Below, in pieces: positions 25,601-34,369 of a DNA stretch of 64,000 nt (positions are counted from its first letter, which is position 1; each line of letters starts with the position of its first letter). The position numbers and the translations under genes are program-made. The stretch is from Mesodorylaimus sp. YZB2_4 (lineage: Eukaryota > Nematoda > Enoplea > Dorylaimida > Dorylaimidae). The notes beneath the pieces are model-generated. The model did no database searches. It saw only the letters and a list, made by a program, of their open reading frames with translations, and had not been told where the DNA came from. The stretch spans positions 434,001 through 498,000 of the forward strand of contig JASANH010001508.1 of assembly GCA_030248295.1 (NCBI GenBank), given 5' to 3'.

Positions 25601-27018
25601 TTGAACAACAAGAAGACGCTTTGGCCAATTTGACCACGTGCATGGTGGAAGACCTGAATGAACGTGGGGTGCTGAGTAACCCAGATTGTCATCGAATCCT
25701 GGAAAAGCATCAGATTGAGCAGCAGAGACTGGCTGAGCGATTACAGGAACAGAAAGAGAAACAGGACTTGGTAAGCTTCCCTTTATGAGGACATGTCTTT
25801 TTCTGCTAGTTCATCAGGGATTCATGACCTTAAAACGCAAAATTTTGTTTTCCTCAGGTTCTCAAACAACAATTATTGGATCGCTCCTCTAAAAAGCACA
25901 ATGTGCTGCAAAAGAAGCAACAGCGTTTGTCCGAATCGAGACCAATAACGGCAGTTGACCATATTGACAGCATAAATACGATCCATAACTACGCTTTGGA
26001 AAGAGAAAAATTAGTGTAAGGGTGCCATATTTGATAGTTCAAGTAGCCACGACCACTGGCGGATAGGCAGGACGGTGGGAGCAGCTTATTGTGATTCTCA
26101 GGCATGACTGCGTGAGGGCTAATGGTTACTCGTTTATTTAAGACGAGTAGTCCAACCCCAAACTCGCAGTGTATTCGTCCCCATAGTCAGCCATAGCCAT
26201 ATTTTACCAAGCCCAAAGCAGCTAAACATTGACTCAACTAGAACAGACCATTTCAGGCAGCAAAGCGAACGTGAAATGGAACAGGCGTTGCAAGAGCAAA
26301 GACGAGAATTCGAGCTGAAGAAACATCAGGCCTTACAGGATCAAGTAATTATATTCATACTTCAGTATCATGCCAGGCCTAATTGCCTGTTCTTTAGGAA
26401 ATCGACTTAATTAATAATCTTGTCCACATGGGTGAATTCAAAAAAGCTGAAGTATCCGGCGTTTTAAGGATGCTGTTTCCAGACAAGACCAAGGAGGAAG
26501 TAAAAACCTTGGCTAAGAAAGTATACAAGAAGGCACCTTCGGCAGCAGATGAGGCAAAGGAAAGGAAGTGAGTACTGGCAATTTGCTGATCAGTCTCTGG
26601 TATCCGTCGATGGACACATATTAATCGCTTTAGACCACCATCTGGCACGACCAATCAGACTTCGCTTGCCAAGCGGCTGGAAATGACTTCGAGTATAAAG
26701 GAGCTAATTGATGACAGGTCCAGTCCCGATAGCGGGTCGTCGTCTGGCATTGATGTTAGAAGGTAATCTAAAATTCAAATGGCCAATTTCGACTCATGCT
26801 CAAGCTGAGTTCACGTTTGCAGGAAACGGGATCACGGTGTCCGAGTACAGTATCCGAGACCTCGCTCGAGACCCAGGACCCATTTGCCTCCCATTTCCAA
26901 ACGGCCAGAGCCCGTTGGCGCCTCGGTCGATCAAGTAGCCGAGTATCTGCCGGATCGGCGGATCGCCCGAGTCGCACCTACACAAGTAGCCGCTGCGAGA
27001 CAAACCTATCATCAGTAG
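13639..27018 (+). CDS. Large single-pass receptor-like protein: EGF, C-type lectin, TM, coiled-coil tail (limbin/EVC2-like?)
   Basis: About 29 exons and 2,000 residues. ATG at 13639 starts a signal peptide (MGMCTVLVCLLWCLAW). Exon 1 (13639-14826) encodes about 396 residues of repeated beta-rich extracellular sequence with many N-glycosylation sites. Exon 18045-18403 ends in an EGF module (CLPDPCLHGGTC, CQCTADFGGVDC). Exons 18460-18634, 18696-18875 and 19104-19340 form a C-type lectin domain (WIGLYRD, WVDGTPV, WLNRDC). A basic RVKR site, possibly furin-cleaved, lies near 19550. Exon 22301-22422 carries one transmembrane helix followed by WRWKRRCR. About 17 exons from 22479 to 26763 encode a charged coiled coil, and 26821-27018 is a basic tail ending in a stop. 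The topology and heptad-rich tail recall EVC2/limbin, which acts in Hedgehog signalling at the ciliary base. That assignment is inference; the EGF-lectin part is not a standard EVC2 feature as far as I know. Confidence 0.6.
15520..15645 (-). repeat. Dispersed repeat family B, copy 2 (inverted)
   Basis: The reverse complement contains GCACGTGTCGGCC, a GATTCTGACGGC-type block, CCGGAAGTGCTC and CTCAAGACCAGTCC. These align in order with the copies at 6116-6220 and 58475-58570. Confidence 0.65.
17619..17903. mobile_element. Foldback / MITE-like element
   Basis: 285 bases bounded by CATTCTAGAATCGA and its exact inverse. The inverted similarity extends about 110-120 bases into each side (GGAATATTG, GATTCAGCA, CAGCCAAA), leaving a small centre. 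It lies in an intron. No clear target-site duplication is visible, and no transposase is encoded. Confidence 0.8.
19002..19019. repeat. Poly-G tract
   Basis: An uninterrupted run of 18 G within an intron of the lectin region, a likely site of length error or polymorphism and a possible quadruplex former. Confidence 0.95.
20285..21385 (-). CDS. Intronless four-helix membrane protein nested in a host intron
   Basis: 366 residues in one uninterrupted frame, antisense inside the intron of the EGF-lectin gene between about 20150 and 21599. Four hydrophobic segments lie near residues 5-28, 110-135, 160-180 and 205-230. A cysteine-containing extracellular loop with NHTS separates helices 1 and 2. 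The C-terminal third is hydrophilic, rich in Ser, Pro and Lys, and ends in a charged helix with a Glu/Lys run (ELMKKMEKRKVEE). The layout faintly resembles the TMEM179 family, but I cannot confirm that. Lack of introns in an intron-rich region suggests retroposition or intron loss. The start is the first ATG, immediately before helix 1. The unbroken frame of 1.1 kb argues strongly for a real gene. Confidence 0.75.
   Translation of the reverse strand: MAVYLLSWGIMNGILSGCLVCIFVLLYLPADIEQGGTRTLTVDWKNYICKTPSPNVDVKDDEVCKFLQVPTSARLSARLEEIGRCGVAVAKYNTNHTSMIDPSICYCLNLMFLPLIAVFSLSWAAVAMVECVIFLACRKKICHIVETESRLLLLEHIRAALAIFVMLSLVGGLLYHDYTYTARGDVYPKKYFDIFPTRWLAAYGLFIGSNILQSCVMVIVFNCGRGRPSNRAPNKRTPTLVDRAEASVPKSFKDAAVQTVITGHDYLQVAPASTNPAREKDAFHGQNVQLSHLLPSPSPQPPSAPSMSAGSGEGKKSTVSPLTSSSVFTKPKSAAMEDQPEEKPKLAVNSLLEELMKKMEKRKVEE
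23318..23465 (-). repeat. tRNA-like SINE or MITE, copy 1, in an intron
   Basis: The reverse complement contains a perfect T-arm-like hairpin, GTGGGTTCAATCCCAC, followed by CCAGGCCAAGTTTTTTCCGTCT. The same block recurs on the opposite strand at about 24172-24215, two introns downstream. The box-B-like core suggests a tRNA-derived SINE tail. Confidence 0.65.
24098..24222 (+). repeat. tRNA-like SINE or MITE, copy 2, in an intron
   Basis: Contains GTGGGTTCAATCCACTCTAG followed by GGCCAAGTTTTTTCCGTCTC, matching the reverse complement of 23318-23465. It lies in the intron between the exons ending at 24062 and beginning at 24290. Confidence 0.65.
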
Positions 27019-28016
27019 GTACATCGATTCAGCTGGCTTCGTAGAGTGTAGTTAACGAGGTAGACAAACGAGGTATCCCCTACCAGGGCATTCCAATTCC
27101 GTACAGGTACTCTAGAACAGCACAGGCACCCGCACTCCTGATGAACCCAGTAATTCATTCACCCGTGATTCGTTGTGACTTACATTGTGCCATGTTGATT
27201 ACTGCAAAGGCAGTTGGCTCACGTCAGGAACGTACCTTGTGAAAGTTTATTATGGATATGATCGATAGTTTTATGCCAGCGAGACGATGTAGTTGGTAGT
27301 CGGAGCACACGCCTGTACTCTATGTCCTTTAATCCGTCCTTTATGCCATAATTGATGTTTTGTAAAGATTTTGACAAATCAGCATTGCTACATGATTGAT
27401 TGACTTGTACAGTACGTTGGGAGTGAAAGAGACGCAACGAGGCTGCTTGTATAGTTGTATAATATAAACACAATGTATAATATATAATAAAGTAACAAGC
27501 AGAAAAAAGATCAAGTGCTCCAAAGGTTCAGGGTGTAATTGGCGCAGGTACCTTATCTACACCTATCAGGGAGCTGGTCTATTTCTCCAGGGCCAGACAC
27601 TACAGTAGACCAAGAGAGACCGCGAGGTCGAGTCAAGATTGTACAGCCGATCCGAGACTATAGTCGTTACGGCCTGCTTCAAATATGCAATAGCTCTAGT
27701 TGCAACTGGGCTTACATCCAACGCCTTTTTTGGATTCTGGCATTAACTTAGCATAAAATTGGCGACAATGACTGGTGATAATTTGGTAAAAAAGAAATGG
27801 CAAAAAGGTTTGACTAAGTTATTGAGCGATTACGAGAACAAACATCACAGCTTCATCCACAGGCACTTTTCTATTTGAAGCAGCGTACAGTGAGGAAAAC
27901 TCGCTGACGGGATCACGTGACTGTATTTGGGACACGTATTTGCACTGCTCCAGTCCATAGGCGTCATTCAGCAGCTGCCGAAGTCTTCGAGCGGCCATCA
28001 TCTCGACTTCTCTGAA

Positions 28017-30156
28017 ATGGGCTGCTGTTGCTCGCAAGAGAACGAAAAGGGAGGGCAGAGTCCAGAAGGAAAAAGCTTAGGGGAAAAGAAGTCGGCGAAA
28101 CGGAAGTCAAGCGAGGAAGAAGATCGGTCAGGTAGGCCCAGAAACATTTGCTTTTGTAGAATCGCCATGACACTTGGTTTCAGTCAAATTCGTGGCGTTG
28201 TGGGACTACAAAGCAGGCAGCAACTCAGAAGTCACTTTGACCAAAGGCGAAGTACTGAAAAAAGAGAAGGACATGGGCATGTAAGTCGTGGCTATTTTCT
28301 TCGCGGTTGTTTTATTTATCCATGCGACCCCCTCATCGTCAGGGGCGCCGAGTGGGTACTGGTCTCGAAGCCTGGTCGAGGAGTGGGATACGCGCCGCGC
28401 TCTTGGTTGGCCGAAGTCGGATCACTGGAGACAGAAAAGTAAGCACCCTCGCTTCTAAGTACCGGTTCATCTTGTAGCCTTTCCCTCTAGGTGGTACTTC
28501 CCAGAAGTGAAGCGCGATCAGGCCGAACAGTATCTAGGCGGCTTCCCGGATGGCACGTTCATGGTGCGCGGTCGGAAGACACGCGAGGGTAAGCAGTTCC
28601 AGCTTGAACTCGGCAAAGCCAAAATTGTCGTTTGCAGGCGTAACGTTTGGTGTGTCGGTTGCGTTCAACAACGGAGCCAGGCATTACCGCGTCAAAACGA
28701 GCATGGAACCCGGCGGCTTGCGGTACCACATGGCTAAAGGAAAGTTCTCATCAATACCAGATCTGATCGCTTGGTTCCAAAGTGAGTGAATCAGATCGGT
28801 ATAGTATTCTGCGCATCGGCTGATCGTCCGCTCCTAGAACATTCGGATACGATATGCTGCAAGCTGACAGTCCCCGTCCCCAAGCACGAACCAGACCGAA
28901 TCACTCTGCCTGCAGACGTGCAGAAGAACTGGCGCGAGATACCGAGGTCCCAGATCCAGATTGTCGGCGACATCCTTGGCAAGGGAAACTTCGGAACCGT
29001 GCGCAAAGGTAGCTATTTTTTGTTAGGCTGTATCAGACAGTTGTGGCGTGATCTTGATTTCAGGAATCTGGAAGCCAACCGAGAAGATCACACTCGAAGT
29101 CGCAATAAAAGGTAAGGTCATATCCGCAGCTGACGGTGGTTCACTCGTCAAGCATGCAACCTCTTTCAGAACTAAAACCTGGCCTGAAAAACGCACGTGG
29201 CGATTTTTTGAAAGAAGCAGTTGCCATGAAGAATCTCCTGCACGAGCGATTGGTCAAGCTGCATGGCATCGTGAGCACGGACGAACCATACTGGATAGTC
29301 ACCGAATTCGTCAAGGATGGTTCCTTGAAGAAGTTCTTGAAGGTACGGAATGCCAAGCAAGAATGGCTGGTCGAACCGAAGCTGGTCGAGATCGCTACTC
29401 AGGTGAGTATTGGAAGTCCTCCTAGACACTGTGCTGCCACCATAATTGTTGCTTAGGTGGCAGACGGAATGCGATACTTAGAGTCGAAGAATGTCGTCCA
29501 TCGGGACTTGGCTGCGAGGAATGTGCTGGTCGATCAGACACTCGGCGAAACAATCAAGGATACGGTTATCAATGTCAAGATCGCCGACTTTGGCATGGCT
29601 ACAATGATCAACAAGGGACGCAAAGTCAAAGAGAGTAAGTCCAAGTATTTACTCCACCGAGCCCCCGCTCACAGGTCTTTTTTCAGAGAGCTCGATGGAG
29701 TTGGCGGTGAAGTGGTCGGCGCCTGAAGTGATTCGTGAACTCCGCTTTTCATGTAAGCTGTGCTATTTCAAATCGGTTTTTCGCGTCCGCAACCCAAAAT
29801 TTCACTTTCAGCCGCGTCCGATGTGTGGTCGTACGGCATCCTCCTGCACGAAATATTCACGCATGGAGAAGACCCGCACAAGGGTAAGCTAACGAAAAGT
29901 TTTGGCTGTCTAAAGACTTGCACCGGGGCGGACTTTGGTTTCAGGCAAGACGGCGAAACAGGTGCGAGATGAGTTGAAGGTCGAACGGCGATTCACTTTG
30001 GAGCGGGCTGAAGGCGTCCCTGAAAAGATCTACGATCTAATGCTCGCTTGCTGCAATGTCGACCACGCGCTTCGCGTGAGCTTCCAAGATGTCTTCGAGA
30101 CTCTGGAAAAATACTACGACAAAGGCGTTGATCCATACGAAAAATACCGTCAGTAG
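28017..30156 (+). CDS. Cytoplasmic tyrosine kinase, SH3-SH2-kinase (Src/Csk-like)
   Basis: About 509 residues in 12 exons: 28017-28131, 28184-28280, 28343-28438, 28491-28588, 28638-28781, 28838-29008, 29064-29111, 29170-29402, 29457-29634, 29687-29752, 29812-29883, 29945-30156. The N-terminus MGCCCSQ fits myristoylation plus palmitoylation and membrane targeting. The SH3 domain starts [12 protein letters not shown]. The SH2 domain has [15 protein letters not shown] and the phosphotyrosine arginine in FMVRGR. The kinase domain has GKGNFG, VAIK, catalytic HRDLAARN and DFG, followed by KWSAPEV. The HRDLAARN loop is not the HRDLRAAN of true Src kinases. The activation segment from [13 protein letters not shown] to KWSAPE has no tyrosine, as in Csk. 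Tyrosines occur near the C-terminus (DPYEKYRQ). It is therefore best called Src/Csk-like; the exact family is open. Confidence 0.9.
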
Positions 30157-30900
30157 CCATCCGTGATGATTCGTGATCATAGTGATCGTGGCCACTGCTG
30201 TCAGCTTGAGACTTGCTCCCACGGCTTCCCCTTGTTCGTGTAACACAGGCGACCTGTTCCGCCCGCTCTATTCATCCACAAGCTTGCCAACTGCGAAATC
30301 TTTGATACACCAGATCCAAATTTCCACTACTCTGTACACAATGCCTGTGACAGAGGTAGGCACTCTTCGCGGAGACGTCATGGGAAGCTGCCATGAGAGT
30401 TGGCCGCCTCACTGTCGCACTATGACCGCTAGCTGGCTATGAGCAAGACATCAAGAAAACGTGGCAGCACAAAATCCATAACGCTAGAAAATTGCCGGCC
30501 AGCCATGGCCATCGAAAAATGGAAATATCGGGGGTGCACTGCAAGGATTTCCAGGATTGTGGAACGGTATGATAATTTATGGTTACGAAAGGGGTATTAC
30601 TGCACATACATAGAGCATGTGTGGATATTTTGTTGTAGAACCTTCAGTATTTTTATTTTGCTTAGGGGTAGCCCCTAATCGTAAGGTTTAGCATTGTAGT
30701 TATGTGCGTGACTGCCACTCTGCGTGAACTTACGAGGCGATGTCACAAATGTGATGTGATGCGACATCGCCTCGTGAGTTCTGGTCAACTTATCATCGAT
30801 TGAGTCCTGGCGACCGGGATATCCCAGTTCTTACAGACGTTTTAGACCAACCACTCGTCACTTCATCTGCAAAAGCCAACGCCCTTCAATCATCATTCAT
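30157..30900. other. Spacer with an 18-bp-arm hairpin
   Basis: No gene seen. At 30727-30780, the arms AACTTACGAGGCGATGTC and GACATCGCCTCGTGAGTT pair with one mismatch around an 18-base loop that itself repeats GTGAT. This may be the end of a small element or a structured 3' region. Confidence 0.6.
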
Positions 30901-32515
30901 TTCGAACCAGAACAAGGGTGATTATGGATCTCACGCCCCACCTGCAAAATGTGGAGGGTGGGATCGATCAACAAGACATCTCGCATTTCATAGTCCAAGA
31001 AGAGATCAAGCAACTACCTACATGGAGGTGCCCCAGGGGGCGATGACATTAAAAATAGTATTCTCAAACGGATTGCGCATTCAGTGTCGCCTGCCCTAGC
31101 AGCTCTTTTCAACAGATATTTGAACGGAGGAATGTTTCCATCCAGCTGGAAACTTGCGAAGATGGTTGCTATTCCCAAACTTGGTGACAGAGGGATTATA
31201 GGAAATCATCGACCGATTTCTCTCCTATCTGTTTTGTCCAAAGTTATGGAACGACTTGTGGCTGGGCTTCCGAGGACATATTAAAATTTCCGGCCATCAA
31301 CACGGATTTTCCAAAGGTCGATCAACTATCAGCGCTTTGATCCGATGTTCTCAATCTATTCATGATTGGCTTGGCCAAAAAGAAGTGAGTCATGTGCTTG
31401 GCATCTCTCTGGACATTCGAAAAGCTTTTGACCACCTACCGCATCCAATCTTACTTCGAACGCTTGAACGTCATCATCAGGTACCCCGCAAGCTTCTTAT
31501 TTGGCTGAATTCATATCTAACAAATTTGTCGCTTCTCGGATTCGCTGATGACACATCACTGTTAGTTCCACCGAAACGAGATGCAGAACCAGTTCTACAG
31601 CCTGCAATAGATTTCATCCAGTCGAGATTCCTGTCTGCGGGTCTGCACTTAAATCCTTCAATATAATATAATACAATATAATTTCGATATAATCACCGTA
31701 CTCTGAGTCATACGCCAAAGCTTACAATTGACGGCATGGTACTGGACGTCGCGGAAAAAGTCAAGTGCTTGGGAGCTACCTTATCAGCGGATACGAAATT
31801 CAGTGAGCGCGTCTCCGAAATCTCATCTTCATCCCGATCAATGATCAGTGCACTGCACCGAGAATTAGGCCGAAACTGTCCACCGCAGGTCTTTAAGGCA
31901 GTATTCGGGTGAAGCTTGACTACAGCTGTCAAATCTACGATCCAATTCTCAAGGAAGACATAGAAAAATTAGAACGTAATCAGGAGCACGCTTTTCACCT
32001 TTTGACCAAAATCTGGATCGCAAACTACGCCACGGCCCTATCAGAGTACGGCTGGATAACAATGGCCGATCGAAGAAAAATTCGCAAACTGTGTCAACTA
32101 TACAAATTTTTCTCTGGCGAGCATGATTACGATCAAAGTCGACTCAAACTGACGCCAGAATCTGGGCGCAGGGTTAGTTCACGTCTCAGTGGCTGTCATC
32201 ACCTTGAGCTACCCCCCCCCCCCCCAACCCAACTGGCACTATTGCATTCGAACAATCATTTGAGCACTCATGAGTTATTTTATGGAGTTCGATTTTACAA
32301 AATGTTATGTTTCCTGTGGTCGATGAAGAAAAAAGATTAGTGACTTATGGCAAGTTCAGGAAATCTGTACACTCTTTTCTATTTTAAAAATGATCGACGT
32401 TTCACATTTTTCTCTTGACTCTTTACAGTTTGTTACACGGTACAGTATGTTCACGTGCCCCGCATTTTAGTGCGCAACTGCGTTTCGCTGGGGAATAAAT
32501 CAGATCAGATCAGAC
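30900..32515 (+). mobile_element. Decayed non-LTR retrotransposon (CR1/Jockey-like)
   Basis: Remnant of a LINE reverse transcriptase spread over several frames. Recognisable blocks are FPSSWKLAKMVAIPK, NHRPISLLSVLSKVMERL (31.1-31.26 kb), HQHGFSKGRSTISAL and SLDIRKAFDHLPH (31.3-31.45 kb), FADDTSLL (about 31545), and the C-terminal LDYSCQIYDPILKEDIEKLE (about 31912). The segment between SYLTN and LLGFADD is missing, so the element has an internal deletion as well as frameshifts and stops. The 3' end near 32500 carries a short ATCAG repeat, as in tandem-repeat-tailed LINEs. A 14-base poly-C tract sits at 32212-32225. It is not functional. Confidence 0.85.
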
Positions 32516-33404
32516 ACTCACTCGACTGTAACACCCGCGTCAGAAACTAGTACAGAGAAGTTCATTTTGCAGTAATCCTTGCCGATCCTTGCCAGACCTT
32601 TGGGAGATTATTTTGTTGTTCTTCAACGCGAGGGAAATGCTTTGTTTGTGCGAATTTATCCCGTCCATTAATACTGTATAAAATTTTCCAGCACTAATGT
32701 TATTCCAGGATAGGCCTGCGTCGATTCATCAGTGACCAGGGCCAAGGCCACCACTTCAAACGTCTTCTACACAGTCTATCGCTAACCTTCTTTCGCGCTC
32801 TAGTTGCAGCAAGATTTGAAAAAGTATGCATTAAAAGATGCTGTTTTTCAAAGGCTGGACATGTGCGGCAGCGACGATGAGCTCAACGGAGAGTCCACTC
32901 TGCCAAGACATGCGCGGTACTTTTTGACGCGCCCAAACCCAGTTTTGCATGTCTGACTGCTAAGTTTAGAATGTGCAATTTATAATACGGTCTAGAAACC
33001 GGATTTGACAGGGCCTAGTTTAGAAATTTATGTATTCAAGCAGAATTGAAGCGTATCCACTTTTTCGAATGGACAGTTGAACACAGACTGGCCATTTATG
33101 AAAGCGCCTGGCAGCGAGGGGTGAGGACGCCCTATCGGGCTTACTCATACTACGTAGTCCAAAGGGCGGGTGGGTATTGTAAGATTTGTGAACCATTACA
33201 ATGGAATGTTTTAGCTGCAGGCTGGTTTTGGAAAAATGGGTGTTTTTGAAACGCGTGGAGTCACTGAGATGAGTATCGGTTGAGGTGGGCATTGTAGAAG
33301 TTCTAAGCAATCGGGTCTCAAGGCAGCCTGCTTAGCCTATATAGAGAATATTTTGTAACTTTGCTTCATTTTCTGTTTAAGGCACTACTTTGAAATAAGC
33401 AGAG

Positions 33405-34268
33405 ATGGAGTTTTTAACAAAAACTTACGTCATCTCGTTTTTGGCGTGGACGAGTGTCCTCACGAATGCAGGTAGGTCGGTCGGGTTCCTGGCCCGATGG
33501 CAAATCGTGCCATCATTTCAGTTACGCGGCATGTCCCTTTATGCATTACCCTGTACTCGCACCTAATCCTGAATTTGAACACCTATTTTAGCCACTGTTC
33601 AAGTCTCGAATTGCGATGGCTACAGTGCCCCCACAGGATGCACAAAAGGTGTCAGCTGTGCCTTTGAAGCCTCGTGGCGTGTCTACGAGGCTGATCCAGC
33701 CCCGTCCGATACACCAAGCTTCAATAAGACCCTGGCAGCCGTATTCACAATCACTATACGTCGAGCTACCGAGAAGGCTGCAAATTTCTACACGGCCATT
33801 GGCTTCTCCGACCATCAAGCCATGCCTGACACGGATGTGGTCATAGGGTACGCGTACAATAACAACTTCCTGGAAGTCGTTGATGGCTATATCGAACCAG
33901 GCTCGCTCAAGGCGCCCACAATAGATCGTCAAGACATATTTAATGCTAATGGAAGTCTGGTGGACGATCCTTACGATAAGCGAAAGAGGGTGCTAACTTA
34001 CAATTTTATACGACGACTTGATACTGGCGACTCGGCCAAGGATATCTCGTTGGCTCAGTGTCGCTATTTCTTTTTCGTCACAGCAGGAGGCCCAGTGTCA
34101 GGACCAAGAAACTTTTTTAAGCATGACGTGACACCCGATATGTCTTCGGAGAAGATCTGTCTGACCAAGTGTTTCAACCAGCACCCTGGTGGCACAGCAG
34201 CGAGCTATGGCGCCTCATGGATATCTTTAGTGCTGGTCCTGATGATAACTGTGGTCATGCGCGCGTGA
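33405..34268 (+). CDS. Secreted or membrane-anchored DOMON-domain protein
   Basis: Two exons: 33405-33473 (signal peptide, MEFLTKTYVISFLAWTSVLT) and about 33592-34268. Total about 248 residues. The mature part starts VQVSNCDGY and contains paired cysteines, a beta-rich region with AVFTITIRR and YTAIGFSD, then MPDTDVVIGYAYNNN. This is the characteristic DOMON pattern of ferric-chelate-reductase-like and reelin-domain relatives. DOMON domains bind heme or sugars. A hydrophobic C-terminal segment (WISLVLVLMITVVMRA) fits a GPI signal or a single anchor. There is no cytochrome b561 region, so it is a stand-alone DOMON protein. Function is unknown. Confidence 0.75.
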
Positions 34269-34276
34269 GTGTGGCT

Positions 34277-34364
34277 TGTGTAAACCAGTGATAGCATGGT
34301 TAGCATAAAACGGGGTTTCAGTGAAAAACCAAAAGAATGTAATGGTCACACCATGGTTTACACA
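34277..34364. repeat. Short inverted repeat between DOMON and OATP genes
   Basis: TGTGTAAACCA at 34277 and its inverse TGGTTTACACA ending at about 34364 bound an 88-base stretch just left of the OATP duplication unit. It may be a very small MITE. Confidence 0.4.
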
Positions 34365-34369
34365 GGATC

